From Gari tellinella (taxonomy: Eukaryota; Mollusca; Bivalvia; Cardiida; Psammobiidae), in contig OV277870.1 of assembly GCA_922989275.2 (NCBI GenBank), forward strand, positions 48,604,356-48,668,355: DNA of 64,000 nucleotides. Reading direction: 5' to 3'. Shown here piece after piece: positions 12,801 to 24,800 of the stretch. The notes under the pieces are model-generated. The model was not told where the DNA came from and made no database searches. It was given only the letters and a program-made list of their open reading frames with translations. The number at the start of each line of letters is the position of its first letter. Position 1 is the first letter of the stretch. A program made the position numbers and the translations under genes.

Positions 12801-15800
12801 TTACACTGGGGTGGGCGCAGTGTACATGTAAATTCTCTCTTAGGCTGTTCTTGGGTCACCATCATAGGGCTTGAACTGCACAAATATAACTCTTCTTTAG
12901 CTTATGGCTCCAGATAAGAGCAAGTAAACAGAACAAATCCAACATTTAAGCACCAAATCCTATGGTGTTAATCCTATTGTGACGATTCTAATGAGTAGTG
13001 ACACCATACGATTTAATGCAGAAATAAAAGATTTTAGTTTTTGAAATACTCCCCTTATCTGGAGCTCTGTTAGCTTCATATATACAAATATGTAGTTGAT
13101 AAAGGACTTTGATTTGCCAACTCATAATGTTTATGTCAATTTGTGAAAATCCTTGAAAAATTGGTGTCAGTTGATGGTCACTTTTCTTCAAAAAAAGAAA
13201 CAGGCTATTGGGTAAAGCGTTAACCAATTACCCCATAGCCTGTTTCTAGCTTTGAAAGCCGATTATAACATAAAGCAGGTTGAAAGTAAAGCAGAATGCT
13301 CCTGCTTTACTTTCAGCCTGCTTCAACTGTACTGGAAATGTCTTTTTCATTTCATGTTGAGGACTTCCTAGCAGGGAACTTCTTTTCCAAGTGTGTAACT
13401 ATGGCCAGTTAGAATCCATAACCCATTACCACATAGCCTGTTTCTAGTTTTGAACACAGGTGACCACTTAAAGCAGGGTGAAATAAAGTAGAATGCGCCT
13501 TAAGGCACATTCTGCTTTACTTTCAACCTGCTTTAAGCTATTATCTGCTAGAATATAGAAAGTATTTCTTATGATTTTTATTTCTAACAGTATAAGTATG
13601 AATTATTTTCTTTAGTAGAGGAATAAATTAAAGGCGCAAAATGGTGTATTTATGGGGTAATGGGTTAATAGTATTTTTTTATATGGCAAAAAGGTTCATT
13701 TACTCCCTGTAGCGTCACCATTTGGATGTACAGTTGAACTTTGATATCTCGAACTCGGTAAGGTTGAACATACACGTATTTCAAAGTTAAAACATGGCTA
13801 AGCCACGTTTTAACTTTGCAATACGGGTATGTTCGACTGAACCGAGCATGAAATTATGCGAATCATGTGTCGACAAATTGGATAGTTCGAATTAACCCTT
13901 TGAATCCTAGTCCCGCATATAGGCGTCTTTTCAAACAGTGTACACGTGAATAGTACACTTGTCGTGTGCAAACAGTGAAGGCCCAGATCAGAGGGCTCCA
14001 AAAGGAGCCCTCTGATCAGGGTCTTCACTATTTGTCAGTAATTCAAAATTGACAAAAACAACTCTTAAAAGTCAGAAATGGACTAGACAAAAATCGAAAC
14101 TGGAATTGTCCATTTAAAGTTTCAGGGAGGAAAGAGTTAAGCGAGTTGGAGATATTAAAGTTTGACTGTACACTGTAGTTACTCACCCAAGTGGACTAGA
14201 ACCATAGTGTTTTAATGGAGATACATCAGGGGTGGCTGGCCTAAGGTCCAGCACTGGGTTGCTTTCAGAGTCTTTGATCTTGAACAGCATTTCCATAATT
14301 GTCTGGTTTATAACTTCTTTTGTGTCCACATTTTCTGAGAAAGGAAAAGCTGTGGGTGTTTTCTTGTTACAGAATATACAAACAAGTATACAATAAAAAA
14401 AATTGTCTTTTTCAATACCATGCACACATGTTAAAATATTAACCTTTTTCCCACCAAAGGTGGGTGACTAAGTCAACTTTACAAATAGTATTGATCCAAA
14501 TCACATACAGCATCATGTGGCATCCGATCAAGATCTGAACTGCTTAACACTCAGATAGCAATATTTCTTTTGGTCTTTGGCATAAAATTGCAGACAGCAA
14601 ATTTAAACAGAAAATATTTTGTCTGCTGAAAGGTTAAATCTGACATTTACTTTCCCAAAACACAACATAACAACGAGGTTTTAGTTTTATAATTTAATAT
14701 GTAACTACTAATCATTTATTTGCCTTTAGGGCTCATGCAGCTGAATATGTTGGCATATAAACTATCATTACATAAATGTTTGCTGTCTTATCCCCAACAC
14801 TGATCCACGATACCCGAGCTATGACCAATTTTTTAGAATCAAATCACTCTGTATGTGCAGGCTGAGGTCAAGTAATGCTTGCCTATATGAGTCCGGTCCA
14901 CTAATACCTGAGCACATCGCAGAGCAACTGTAATTCCGACTGAAGTGCGATTTCCGTCTTCCTATTCGGGCAAGAAATGCTTGCCTAGGAGAGACACCTT
15001 CCTATTCGGGCAATTACGTTTACCTAGGAAAGTATCGATCACTTGCAATCCCACCTTCCTAATCGGGCAAGAAATGCTTGCCTAGGAGAGGAGAGAATTA
15101 GTCACCAGTGCATCATAGCACGAGCACCACAGAACACTGCCAGGCAACAAACAGCAACTGTCTCATACTTGGGAGAGATTAAAATGGTTGAATAATAATG
15201 ATAAATATGCATAAAAACATGAATGTATAAAACGAGAGAATATATTTCAATTTACATGAACCCTTTTTCATGTCGTACAATAGCAAAGGTTGGTGGTTGG
15301 GGAGGAGGAGGTACTGTCTTAACTGACTGCCCACAAAGAACTGACTGCACACAAAGACGCCCCCTTCTGCAGCATCCAGCTTCTGTCAGAATTGATTGTG
15401 GTTGGTTAATTTTGGTCACATGATAAGTATGATGAGGTCCCTTATCTATATGGACAAGTCCATTATATGACACTATCAGGGGCCCTGCCTCTATATGTAT
15501 ACAAACGGCCAGAGGGCTACTTAAGAGATCAGACAGAGCTGCTGTATTTCGGAAAATAAACTTTGATTATAAACTTAATCAATATTTTACTTTCCCAAAA
15601 CACAACATAACAACGAGGTTTTAGTTTTATAATTTAATATGTAACTACTAATCATTTATTTGCCTTTAGGGCTCATGCAGCTGAATATGTTGGCATATAA
15701 ACTATCATTACATAAATGTTTGCTGTCTTATCCCCAACACTGATCCACGATACCCGAGCTATGACCAATTTTTTAGAATCAAATCACTCTGTATGTGCAG

Positions 15801-18800
15801 GCTGAGGTCAAGTAATGCTTGCCTATATGAGTCCGGTCCACTAATACCTGAGCACATCGCAGAGCAACTGTAATTCCGACTGAAGTGCGATTTCCGTCTT
15901 CCTATTCGGGCAAGAAATGCTTGCCTAGGAGAGACACCTTCCTATTCGGGCAATTACGTTTACCTAGGAAAGTATCGATCACTTGCAATCCCACCTTCCT
16001 AATCGGGCAAGAAATGCTTGCCTAGGAGAGGAGAGAATTAGTCACCAGTGCATCATAGCACGAGCACCACAGAACACTGCCAGGCAACAAACAGCAACTG
16101 TCTCATACTTGGGAGAGATTAAAATGGTTGAATAATAATGATAAATATGCCAAATTATGCAGATGTATAAGCAGCTGCATAAACCCCAAGTATGGTAGAT
16201 GAATAAATAGAGGTTTAGGAGATAAATAAATAGCTAATACCTTTGTGAAATTCTTTTGCTATTGTACGACATGCCTTTTTTGCTATAAGTATAGCTTGCA
16301 CACATCATAATGTATACATTATATTGTTTCGATGCACCTTGGCCACAGGTCTGCAATATTGAAGAAGAAATAATGTTGTGATGAAAGCTGAGTAGGTGTT
16401 ATAAATAAAATAGGTTTATTCTATTTGATCATTTCTTGTCCTTCATGGCAGTACATGTGGCCAAACTGCATTGAGCGTCTTTTAACACTGTCTGTGGTGT
16501 TCTTATATAACGAGTATAGCAATCTGAAGACCATCTTCCCAAAGTCTTTATCAAATGACCTCAATGCGTGCCGATGTTGCAGCACCGATACGAAAAGAGT
16601 GGCCATTGTATTTGCGTAGATCATAGCCTATACGCTGTAAAATGGCTTGACACTGAATAAAGTAGCTTCTAGTTACAGGCATATGATAACTTGTAATAAA
16701 GAAAGGCTATGTTTGTAAAGCCTTAATGAAATTGATCAGTCCTTGAAATGTATACACAGATTTTTACATATTGATTAGTTACAGATATATCTGCACGTAT
16801 TAAAAGACAAGCTGGGTCAAAGTATTTTCAACAGTCAGTTCTCCACAGCTGAAAAACGTAGAAGGCAGTTGTATACATGGCTTCTAATAAGACATTTGTA
16901 TATTTGTCAAAAACCTTGCTCAAGGCAATGCATGTACTTTTCAAAATCTGAGCTGTGATTGGTAGCCATGTTTGGAAATAACATGAATTAGCTTGCACTT
17001 TCCTTATACCATTCAAATCATATTTAAATGAACCATGGATTGACATTTGAATTCAAAAGGGTTTAGTATCACCTTTTCTAAGTATATAAACCTAATCAGG
17101 TATTTTGACCGTAAGCAATAAAGTACATAAGAATATCTTGAGATTATATCATACAGCCAGTAAATGTTTGTATGCTTTAAAACCTTGCTGATAAACTTTT
17201 ATATTTCTGCACATACTAACTTTGCATGTGATGTGGCCGATTCGCACAAAAAAACCCAATTTTTATGAGGAAATGTACCCATTTAGCAAATATCGAGTTA
17301 CATAAAGTAATACCACGTAGATGTTGGGCCCCATCTTCACAAACAAATTTAGATGTTAAAACACCAAAATCGAGTGCCATGATATATGGAACCTAATGTG
17401 TGTTAGTGCTGTAATCAACAAAGCACATTTGCAAAAACTTAGTAAAATTACATGCCTATAGATCTTATTTCAAATATACTAAAAATATAAATGACATATT
17501 TGTTATTTATATGTAAAACACTTAATATTGTGTGCTGGAATTAGAGTTAATTGAAGCAATGCCTTGGATGACAGCTCCCTGAACAGTTTTTCTACCATCG
17601 ATTGGGAATGTTTATTATAATGTCTTTAACTTTCATTTCTTTCACTCTGTAACACATGACAGTTGGTTTCTTCATCACCACCTGTGTGTAAATGTGAATA
17701 CTCTAGAAGTTCTTGTCATTCGCTGTACCATCAATATCTGCTGAGCTCTGTCGAAGACAATAGACATTGGTCGGTGGACATAATCCTATGTGCCTTCTCA
17801 TGCCTTCGTGATGGTTAGTAGGTGACCAGTTCCTGTAGTTATGCAGCTGCTGCACCGTCATTATCTGTCAGGAACTTGCCAGTCAAACAAATTGTGAGTA
17901 CTTCCTCTGAAAATAAATACATGACAAATGTAATGGCGCTTAATTTGCTAATATAAGAATTTGCCTGTCGTCAAGAAAATAAACTACCATCAGAAATGGT
18001 ACATTTATGGCTTTGATTTGGCTAAGCTGTGAGCAGAATAAACCTGTACTGTCTGGCAAAAACAAACATTTTCAATTTAAAACAGCAGCCCCGTGAGCTG
18101 AAGCCATGATACCCGTGCTATGATGACTGCAAGAAAGAAATCACTCTGTATGTGCTGGCCGAGGGTAAGTAAATGAGTCGTGTGCACTAGTACTCGAGCA
18201 CATCGCAGAGTAACTGTAATTCTTAATGAAGTGTGATTTTCCTAATCGGGCAAGTAATGCTTGCCTAGGAGAGAATCAGTCACCTGAAGTGCAATCCTGT
18301 CTTCCTAATCGGGCAAGTAATGCTTGCCTAGGAGAGGATTGGTCACTTGAGTTAGTCGGCACGAGCACCACTGAACAGCAGACGACAACTGTTGGGAGAG
18401 ATAAATTTGGTACAATGCAGCAACAAACTATTCTACTTCATTTCCTAATTATAAAACTAGCTCAATTATTAGTTCTGCTGTAGTGCAAGTTTCGCCTTCC
18501 CACTGAGCAGGAAATGCTTGCCTAAAGAAAACATCAGTGGTTCAATCACTTGAAGTACAATTTCGCCTTATGTGCCTGAGTGAGGTTTGTTCATTAGAAT
18601 CACAGCAAGAGTATCTCGGAAAAAAAAACAAAAAACACCTTTGTCAATATGTAGTCGGACTGAGTTCATTGCAAAATGGTGAGAGATTGTGTAAGAAGTG
18701 GTCCGGACAGATCAGACAGGAGAGCACTCGCCCTGTAAGCGAGGGGTCCTGGGTTCGAGTCTCTGTGTGGCTACATGCCTCTCTTACCACATCACATAGG

Positions 18801-21800
18801 ATAGTTATTATTTAATATATATGTATCTCTCGGATTGTACGAATATAATAAGTAGAACTCTTGTTAAAATTTTGTGTAGCCAAGTAGAGTTCAATGGACT
18901 TGGTGAGAGATTTGTGTTAGTGGTCTGTATAGATCAGAAGGGAGAGCAATCGCTAAGCGAGGGTTCCCGGGTTCGAGTCACAAGTCTGTTTGCATATTTT
19001 TCTCACACTGTTACCACTAGACAACTGTCATATAGATGCTTGGGATATAATATATTAAGGGTGAAACGATTAATCGCGATGTGCATTGAACCGCGATTTT
19101 ATGGCCTCGATTCAATTCAATTCGATTCGATTCGGCAGAGCTCATTTTCGATTCAATTTTTATTATGGAAAACTCGCTTCTTAAGTTCTTAATACAATGT
19201 AGTAAGTAGCGAACTTAAAACTAACCTGTGTAGTGTGATTATCGCCGTAAGGTCGAACTGTAAGTTTTGTAAATCCGTTGTAATGTCGAAAGATTAGTTT
19301 TCCCGCATTAGAGCTGTCAAAATAAACACGGGCGGTTGAATTCTGCTAGACCCAAATTGATTGGATGTATAGCAACTGTTCCAGCCAATCAACTAGCGCG
19401 TTACGTGTAGACTGTAGGGCACATGTATCGCCTGATCGGCTGGGCGCTTGTTATGTTCGACGATATAGTGTGAATAAGCGTCTTTGTGTTCTAGGGCACA
19501 GCGCCTGATCGGCTGGGCGCTTGTTATGTTTGACGATATAGTGTGAATAAGCGTCTTTGTGTTCTATCAAAATGTCAGAGGCAGACGCTATAAAATTACG
19601 TGCTCCCCCAAAAAACTATCGGTCCAAAGTGTGGACATACTTCGGGTTTCGCGATAGTAACAATGATAAGCCTACATGTAAGATCTGTTTCACAGATATC
19701 CTGTGTAAGAGTGGTAACACAACAAATTTGTCGAATCACCTAAAACGAAAACACGGTGTTGACGTTTCGTCTGCTTCCAGCTCTCGCGTTGTTGCAGCCT
19801 CTACCTCCTATTTTGGTTTACCGGAAAGCAAACAGTCACAAAACAAGTCCTCAAATGCCAACATACCACACATGTTTAACATGCAGCACAAGCTTTCTGC
19901 TTCAAGTGACAGGCATAAATCATTGACTCTAGCTACGGCAGCATTTATAGCCATGGATATGAGGCCGTTTAGCGTTGTTGAGAACAAAGGCTTCCAGTAT
20001 CTAATGAAAATTGCTGAGCCACGTTATAGTATCCCTAGCCGCACACATTTTGCAAATACGGTCTTGCCTGGAATTTATACTAAAGTCAAGAATAGGCTTA
20101 TAAATGAGTTAAAGTGTAGTGAATCACTGGCAATAACAACAGATTCATGGACCTCAAGGGCAACTGAAAATTATCTAGCAGTCACAGCTCACACAATTAA
20201 CTTTAACTGGGAAATATCTAGCTACACTTTAGAGACCCAGGCCTTCTCACAATCGCACACAGCAGATAATTTGTCAGTTTCGTTGAACAATACAATTCAG
20301 TGCTGGAATTTGGAACGCCATGGGGTAGGGCCAACTGTGACAACTGATAATGCAAGTAACATTGTAAAAGCTGTAAGGCTTTCAGGACTTCAACATATCC
20401 CTTGCTTTGCACATACCCTGAATTTGGCCACTCAAAAAGGGCTAGGCATCAAAGAGATGGATCGTCTTTTAGGCAGAGTAAGGAGAATAGTTGCCCTGTT
20501 CCACCGCAGTACATCAGTAGCAGCAGTGTTGAAGTCGGTGCAGTCCCAACTTGGCATACCGGAACATAAACTTATTATTGACGTTGCCACTAGATGGAAT
20601 TCTAGCTTCCACATGATTGAGCGTTATCTAGAGCAACAGGCAGCCATATTTGCCACTATTCTACACAAAGATGTGAAGAAGAAGATTGAAGATGTTGTAA
20701 CATTGTCAGATACAGACAACCAAAATTTGGAGGAAGCTATGAAAATCCTTGGGCCAATTAACACTGCTACCAATCTGTTATGTTCAGAGAGCAGCCCCAC
20801 CATATCGCTGATACATCCCATGAAAGAGATGCTTTTGCTCCAAATAAAACTTCAACCAACTGACAGTGCTTTTGTCAGAGCACTAAAAGATGCCATCATG
20901 AAAGATCTTCTGCCAAGGTAATAATATGTTGAAATGCGTATTTAATAAATTATTATTAAAATTAATATACACATGTATGCTGTGCAAAAATAAATGTATA
21001 TATCCATTTTAAAATATTTTTACATAGATCTATACATTTCTTTTGCACAGATAGTATAATGAATAAATCTAAATGCTTGAATTTGTTATTTGTATATATT
21101 CAGGTACACAAACTCGGATCTCCTCGACACACTGTATGCAGCTGCTGCTCTAGACCCCAGGTTCAAATCTCTGCCATATGTATCAGTTGGAGATAGACAT
21201 GACATCTACCAGTCTTTGAGCAAAAAAGCATTAGACATTGCTGTGAGTGTATCATTAATAATATCAATTTATTAAAGGCATTCTTTGATTTCACAGCTTC
21301 ATAAATAATGTTTGAATAAATTAAACACAATAATCAAAACACTTAAAAGCAGTTTCTTTTTTATTTCAGAGTCGACAGACTGATGTGAAAATCAAAGAGG
21401 AGCCGTCCGAGCCAAACAGTTTAGCCGAGAGTTCTGCGATGCCTGCCTTGCCAATGTTGCCCTCTCTTGTGGAACTTCCACGTCAACCACTGGATCAGCC
21501 AGATGTCACTGAATCTAAGGAGGAACCAGCTTTGAAGATGTCCAGACTGTCGCCTGAGCCACTGCCCATATTGCCTCAAGAGTCAAAGAGCTCCAAGAAT
21601 GCTCTTGAAAGTTTGTTTGGTGACGTGTTTGTGACATGTGTTGAGCCTGCAAAATCTTTACAACAGCAAGTTGACAGTGAAATTGCAGACTACCAGAAGG
21701 AGTCTGTTGTACCATTAAAGTCAGATCCACTTCAATGGTGGAAAGAGAGAGCTGGTCACTATCCTATCCTGTCTAAGCTTGCCAGCAGATACTTAGTTAT

Positions 21801-24800
21801 TCCAGCCACATCTGTAGCTAGTGAAAGGGTTTTTTCAACTGCTGGAGACATTGTGAATGCACAGAGGGGGACACTGAGCAGTGACAATGTAAACATGCTC
21901 ATCTTTCTGAAAAAGAATTTGAATATTTCAGACCTGAAGGAATGAAGTATTAAAAAAAATCAGTTGTGTCTCCGACTGTGCATTCACAATGGAATAAACA
22001 GGCTTTAAATTAACTTACTCATTCATCCTGAAACTTTTAATGAAAAAAAAACAAAACATTTTCAAATTCAGTGTAGTTCATATACTGCTAGTGAAGAGTT
22101 TAGACTGTTTAAGCCAAATACCTGTTCACAGTGTTCAGCCTTACAAGACTGATAATTGTTAGTGTTATACTGTTATTACTGTTCTCCAGTTTACTTGTAA
22201 CTCCTTTCAAAAGAATCTGAATATGGCAAATCTGAAGGTATGAACTATAGGGTGTTCAAATTCTTATTCAAGAAGACAGTACACACACATACTATTGACT
22301 TATTCTAATTCTAGTGTTACCTTTTAGGTTTTACTGTATTGCATAACTGTTAATACATACAATTTCTTCTATTGAATGCATTCTTTTTTTTATTGCAATC
22401 TTAAATCGAATCGAATCGAAAATAATCGAATCGTGTCATAAAAAATCGAAATCGAATCGAATCGAATTTTTTTGAATCGTTTCACCCCTATAATATATTT
22501 CAACTTCTATGTACATTGATCTTTCAGACTTGAAAACTATGCCCAGCTTTTTAACCCGGCTACGTACATGTAGTTTCATTATATTTTAGAAATTTAAGCT
22601 GCCTACAACATGTAGACAGTATAAATAGATAGACTGACAAATGGCTTCCCTTTGTACTCAGGATTTCGGGTTAGCATTACAACTGGTTCGTCGGTGTCAG
22701 GATAAAGTGACTGGTCGGGTACAGTCCCAATGGTACACCTAAAAAGTGCCCCTTCTCATAATCATCAGTATTGATGGCGTAGAAGTAGTAAATAGAAATA
22801 GAATAGAAATAAAGGTACATATCTTTTGAAAACTCTGGCTTGTGTTGCCAATAACTGTAACCTCATCTTCGACATCCACCATCTAGCCTCTCTGGTTTGT
22901 GCATATTTCGAACAGGGGGTATGGCTGCAGTTGATACAGGTTGTTGAATGTTTATCCAATTCATGTCTAGATACACGTAGTGTCTATGTATCGGGAACTC
23001 GATTCTAATTATCGGGTTTATTAATTTACTGCTTTGTTGACAATGTCATAATCCGATCACTAATTATTTGCTTGTCTTTTGTCAACCGTTTGTTGACTGT
23101 TTGTTGCAGAGCTGCACACGATTCAGCCATCAATTTCATCGTTGACAGCAGCGTGTTGTTTATGGTCGCCATTGTTTGTTGTTGTTATCCTTTCCGCTAA
23201 GAGGCGATTCGTCCCGAGTACTGATCACGTGATTCCGGGTCCGCGTGATTCCTACTGGATTCGTCACTTCCGCCCGAAGGTGCTTCGTCCCGAGAGGGGC
23301 GTTGCCTTTGTTTGTCAAAGTTTTCATTAATATAGCAGTCGCAACGCTGTAGCGATATCGCGCAGTTTTGTTGTTTTTTGTTTTCTTTCTTTCTTTAACT
23401 GTGTAGTAGTCCAATTTAATGGGTTTGATAAATCCCATTCACCGCTATTCCACACAACACCCGCGTCTTCTACGGTACTGTTACGCCTCGAATTTCGCGA
23501 ATTTTAGAGAGTTTGTTCACTATAAGAACTGTATCCGCGAGTTCTTTGAGACTTTCGAGGAACCCGTGGCATAATGACACTAGATCTAATTGAGGTAAAA
23601 ATTTAAAAACTATGTCACTGGTAAACACGGGCCTAACTAGTCACTGCAGCGATCTTTATAGTTCGAAAAAGAGCTGACCGACTGAGCTCTACCGCGAACA
23701 AAGGAAATGTAGATCTAGTTCTACACCAGATCCTTGTAAGTAAAAGTAAGTCACTTAAATTCACTTTCTTATAGAAACAAATAAATCCAGGTAATTGTCC
23801 AACACTGATCAAATAGTTTTATCGTAAGTAACGGCAATTCCGTATGTAGAAGTTTCGGTAATATAAGGATTAATTAATAATACTGTCTTAACTGACTGCC
23901 CACAAAGAACTGACTGCACACAAAGACGCCCCCTTCTGCAGCATCCAGCTTCTGTCAGAATTGATTGTGGTTGGTTAATTTTGGTCACATGATAAGTATG
24001 ATGAGGTCCCTTATCTATATGGACAAGTCCATTATATGACACTATCAGGGGCCCTGCCTCTATATGTATACAAACGGCCAGAGGGCTACTTAAGAGATCA
24101 GACAGAGCTGCTGTATTTCGGAAAATAAACTTTGATTATAAACTTAATCAATATCTTAAATTTGACATGGCTTATTAAAGAATGTTTGTCTGAGAGATGA
24201 GAACAATAATTCCACCCCCTCCCCCGCCCCCTTCAACTTCCCCCCCCCCCCCCCCCCCTTTCATTCAATCATACAGCAAATCATTATTCAGAGCACATTA
24301 GATTATTCCCATACAAACTTTATTTACCCGAGGTATTCAATCATGTGTAAAAATAAGCATCCCATAGAAATACAATGCATATATGTATACTTAAAGCTTA
24401 GAGTTTTGACTAATTGTAAATGTTGCTTAATCAAGGTCTGACAGCAAGCTATACAGACCTGGGACTCATCTTAGGAAAGGTCGTACGACAAAACGGTTGT
24501 AAGTAAGATTCTAAAATTCTCAATTATTATTTATTTCTCCATCTAATCCTGTCTTGTGACATCTTTTTTGAATTGCCTTGAAAAGGCAATTCCAAAGATA
24601 TGTCACAAGACATGATTAGACCTGATATCAGAAATTAGACGTATTTTAAAGTTTTGACTTACGACATATTTCATAAGACCAGCTCCAAGACTTTAAACAA
24701 GGGCCACTATGGCCCTAAATCGCTCACCTGGTACATGATGTAAAACTTGACCTATAGCGATCTAAATTACGACTGGATCAACATGACCCACAACCAACCT

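Larger units (their letters stand above)
19056..22490 (+). mobile_element. Complete hAT DNA transposon, apparently intact
   Basis: 3435 bp. Ends TAAGGGTGAAACGATT and (inverted) TAGGGGTGAAACGATT, flanked by perfect 8-bp duplications TAATATAT at 19048-19055 and 22491-22498. Subterminal ATTCGATTCGA-type repeats at both ends (19110-19135, 22405-22468) are typical transposase-binding sites of hATs. It encodes an uninterrupted three-exon transposase on the plus strand. It is nested inside the 14.6-24.2 kb insertion. Confidence 0.95.
14647..24155. mobile_element. Composite tandem insertion of unclassified retroelement-like type
   Basis: Flanked by TTAAAT(C/T)TGACAT (14634-14646, 24156-24168; 12 of 13 match). 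Internal order is A1 (14646-15210), 101-bp spacer, B1 (15312-15585), A2 (15586-16150), about 7.7 kb, B2 (23881-24154). A1/A2 (565 bp) and B1/B2 (274 bp) look identical base for base. So a 940-bp unit beginning with A and ending with B is followed head-to-tail by an 8.6-kb unit with the same ends. B holds AATAAA 27 bp before its end. No RT, integrase or ribozyme was found. It resembles tandem partial copies of Penelope-like elements, but the class is unproven. Confidence 0.75.

Noticed and set aside
18700..18990. Functional tRNA genes
   Set aside because: Acceptor stems do not pair and the second lacks a full anticodon arm.
23142..23438. GC-rich 62- and 92-codon frames
   Set aside because: No recognisable domain; inside the non-coding remainder of the composite insertion.
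15312..24154. LTR retrotransposon with 274-bp LTRs
   Set aside because: B copies are identical and a purine tract precedes B1, but there is no primer-binding site after B1, no gag/pol, no duplication directly around the B-to-B segment, and A is duplicated outside it. The 13-bp flanks enclose the larger A1-B2 block.
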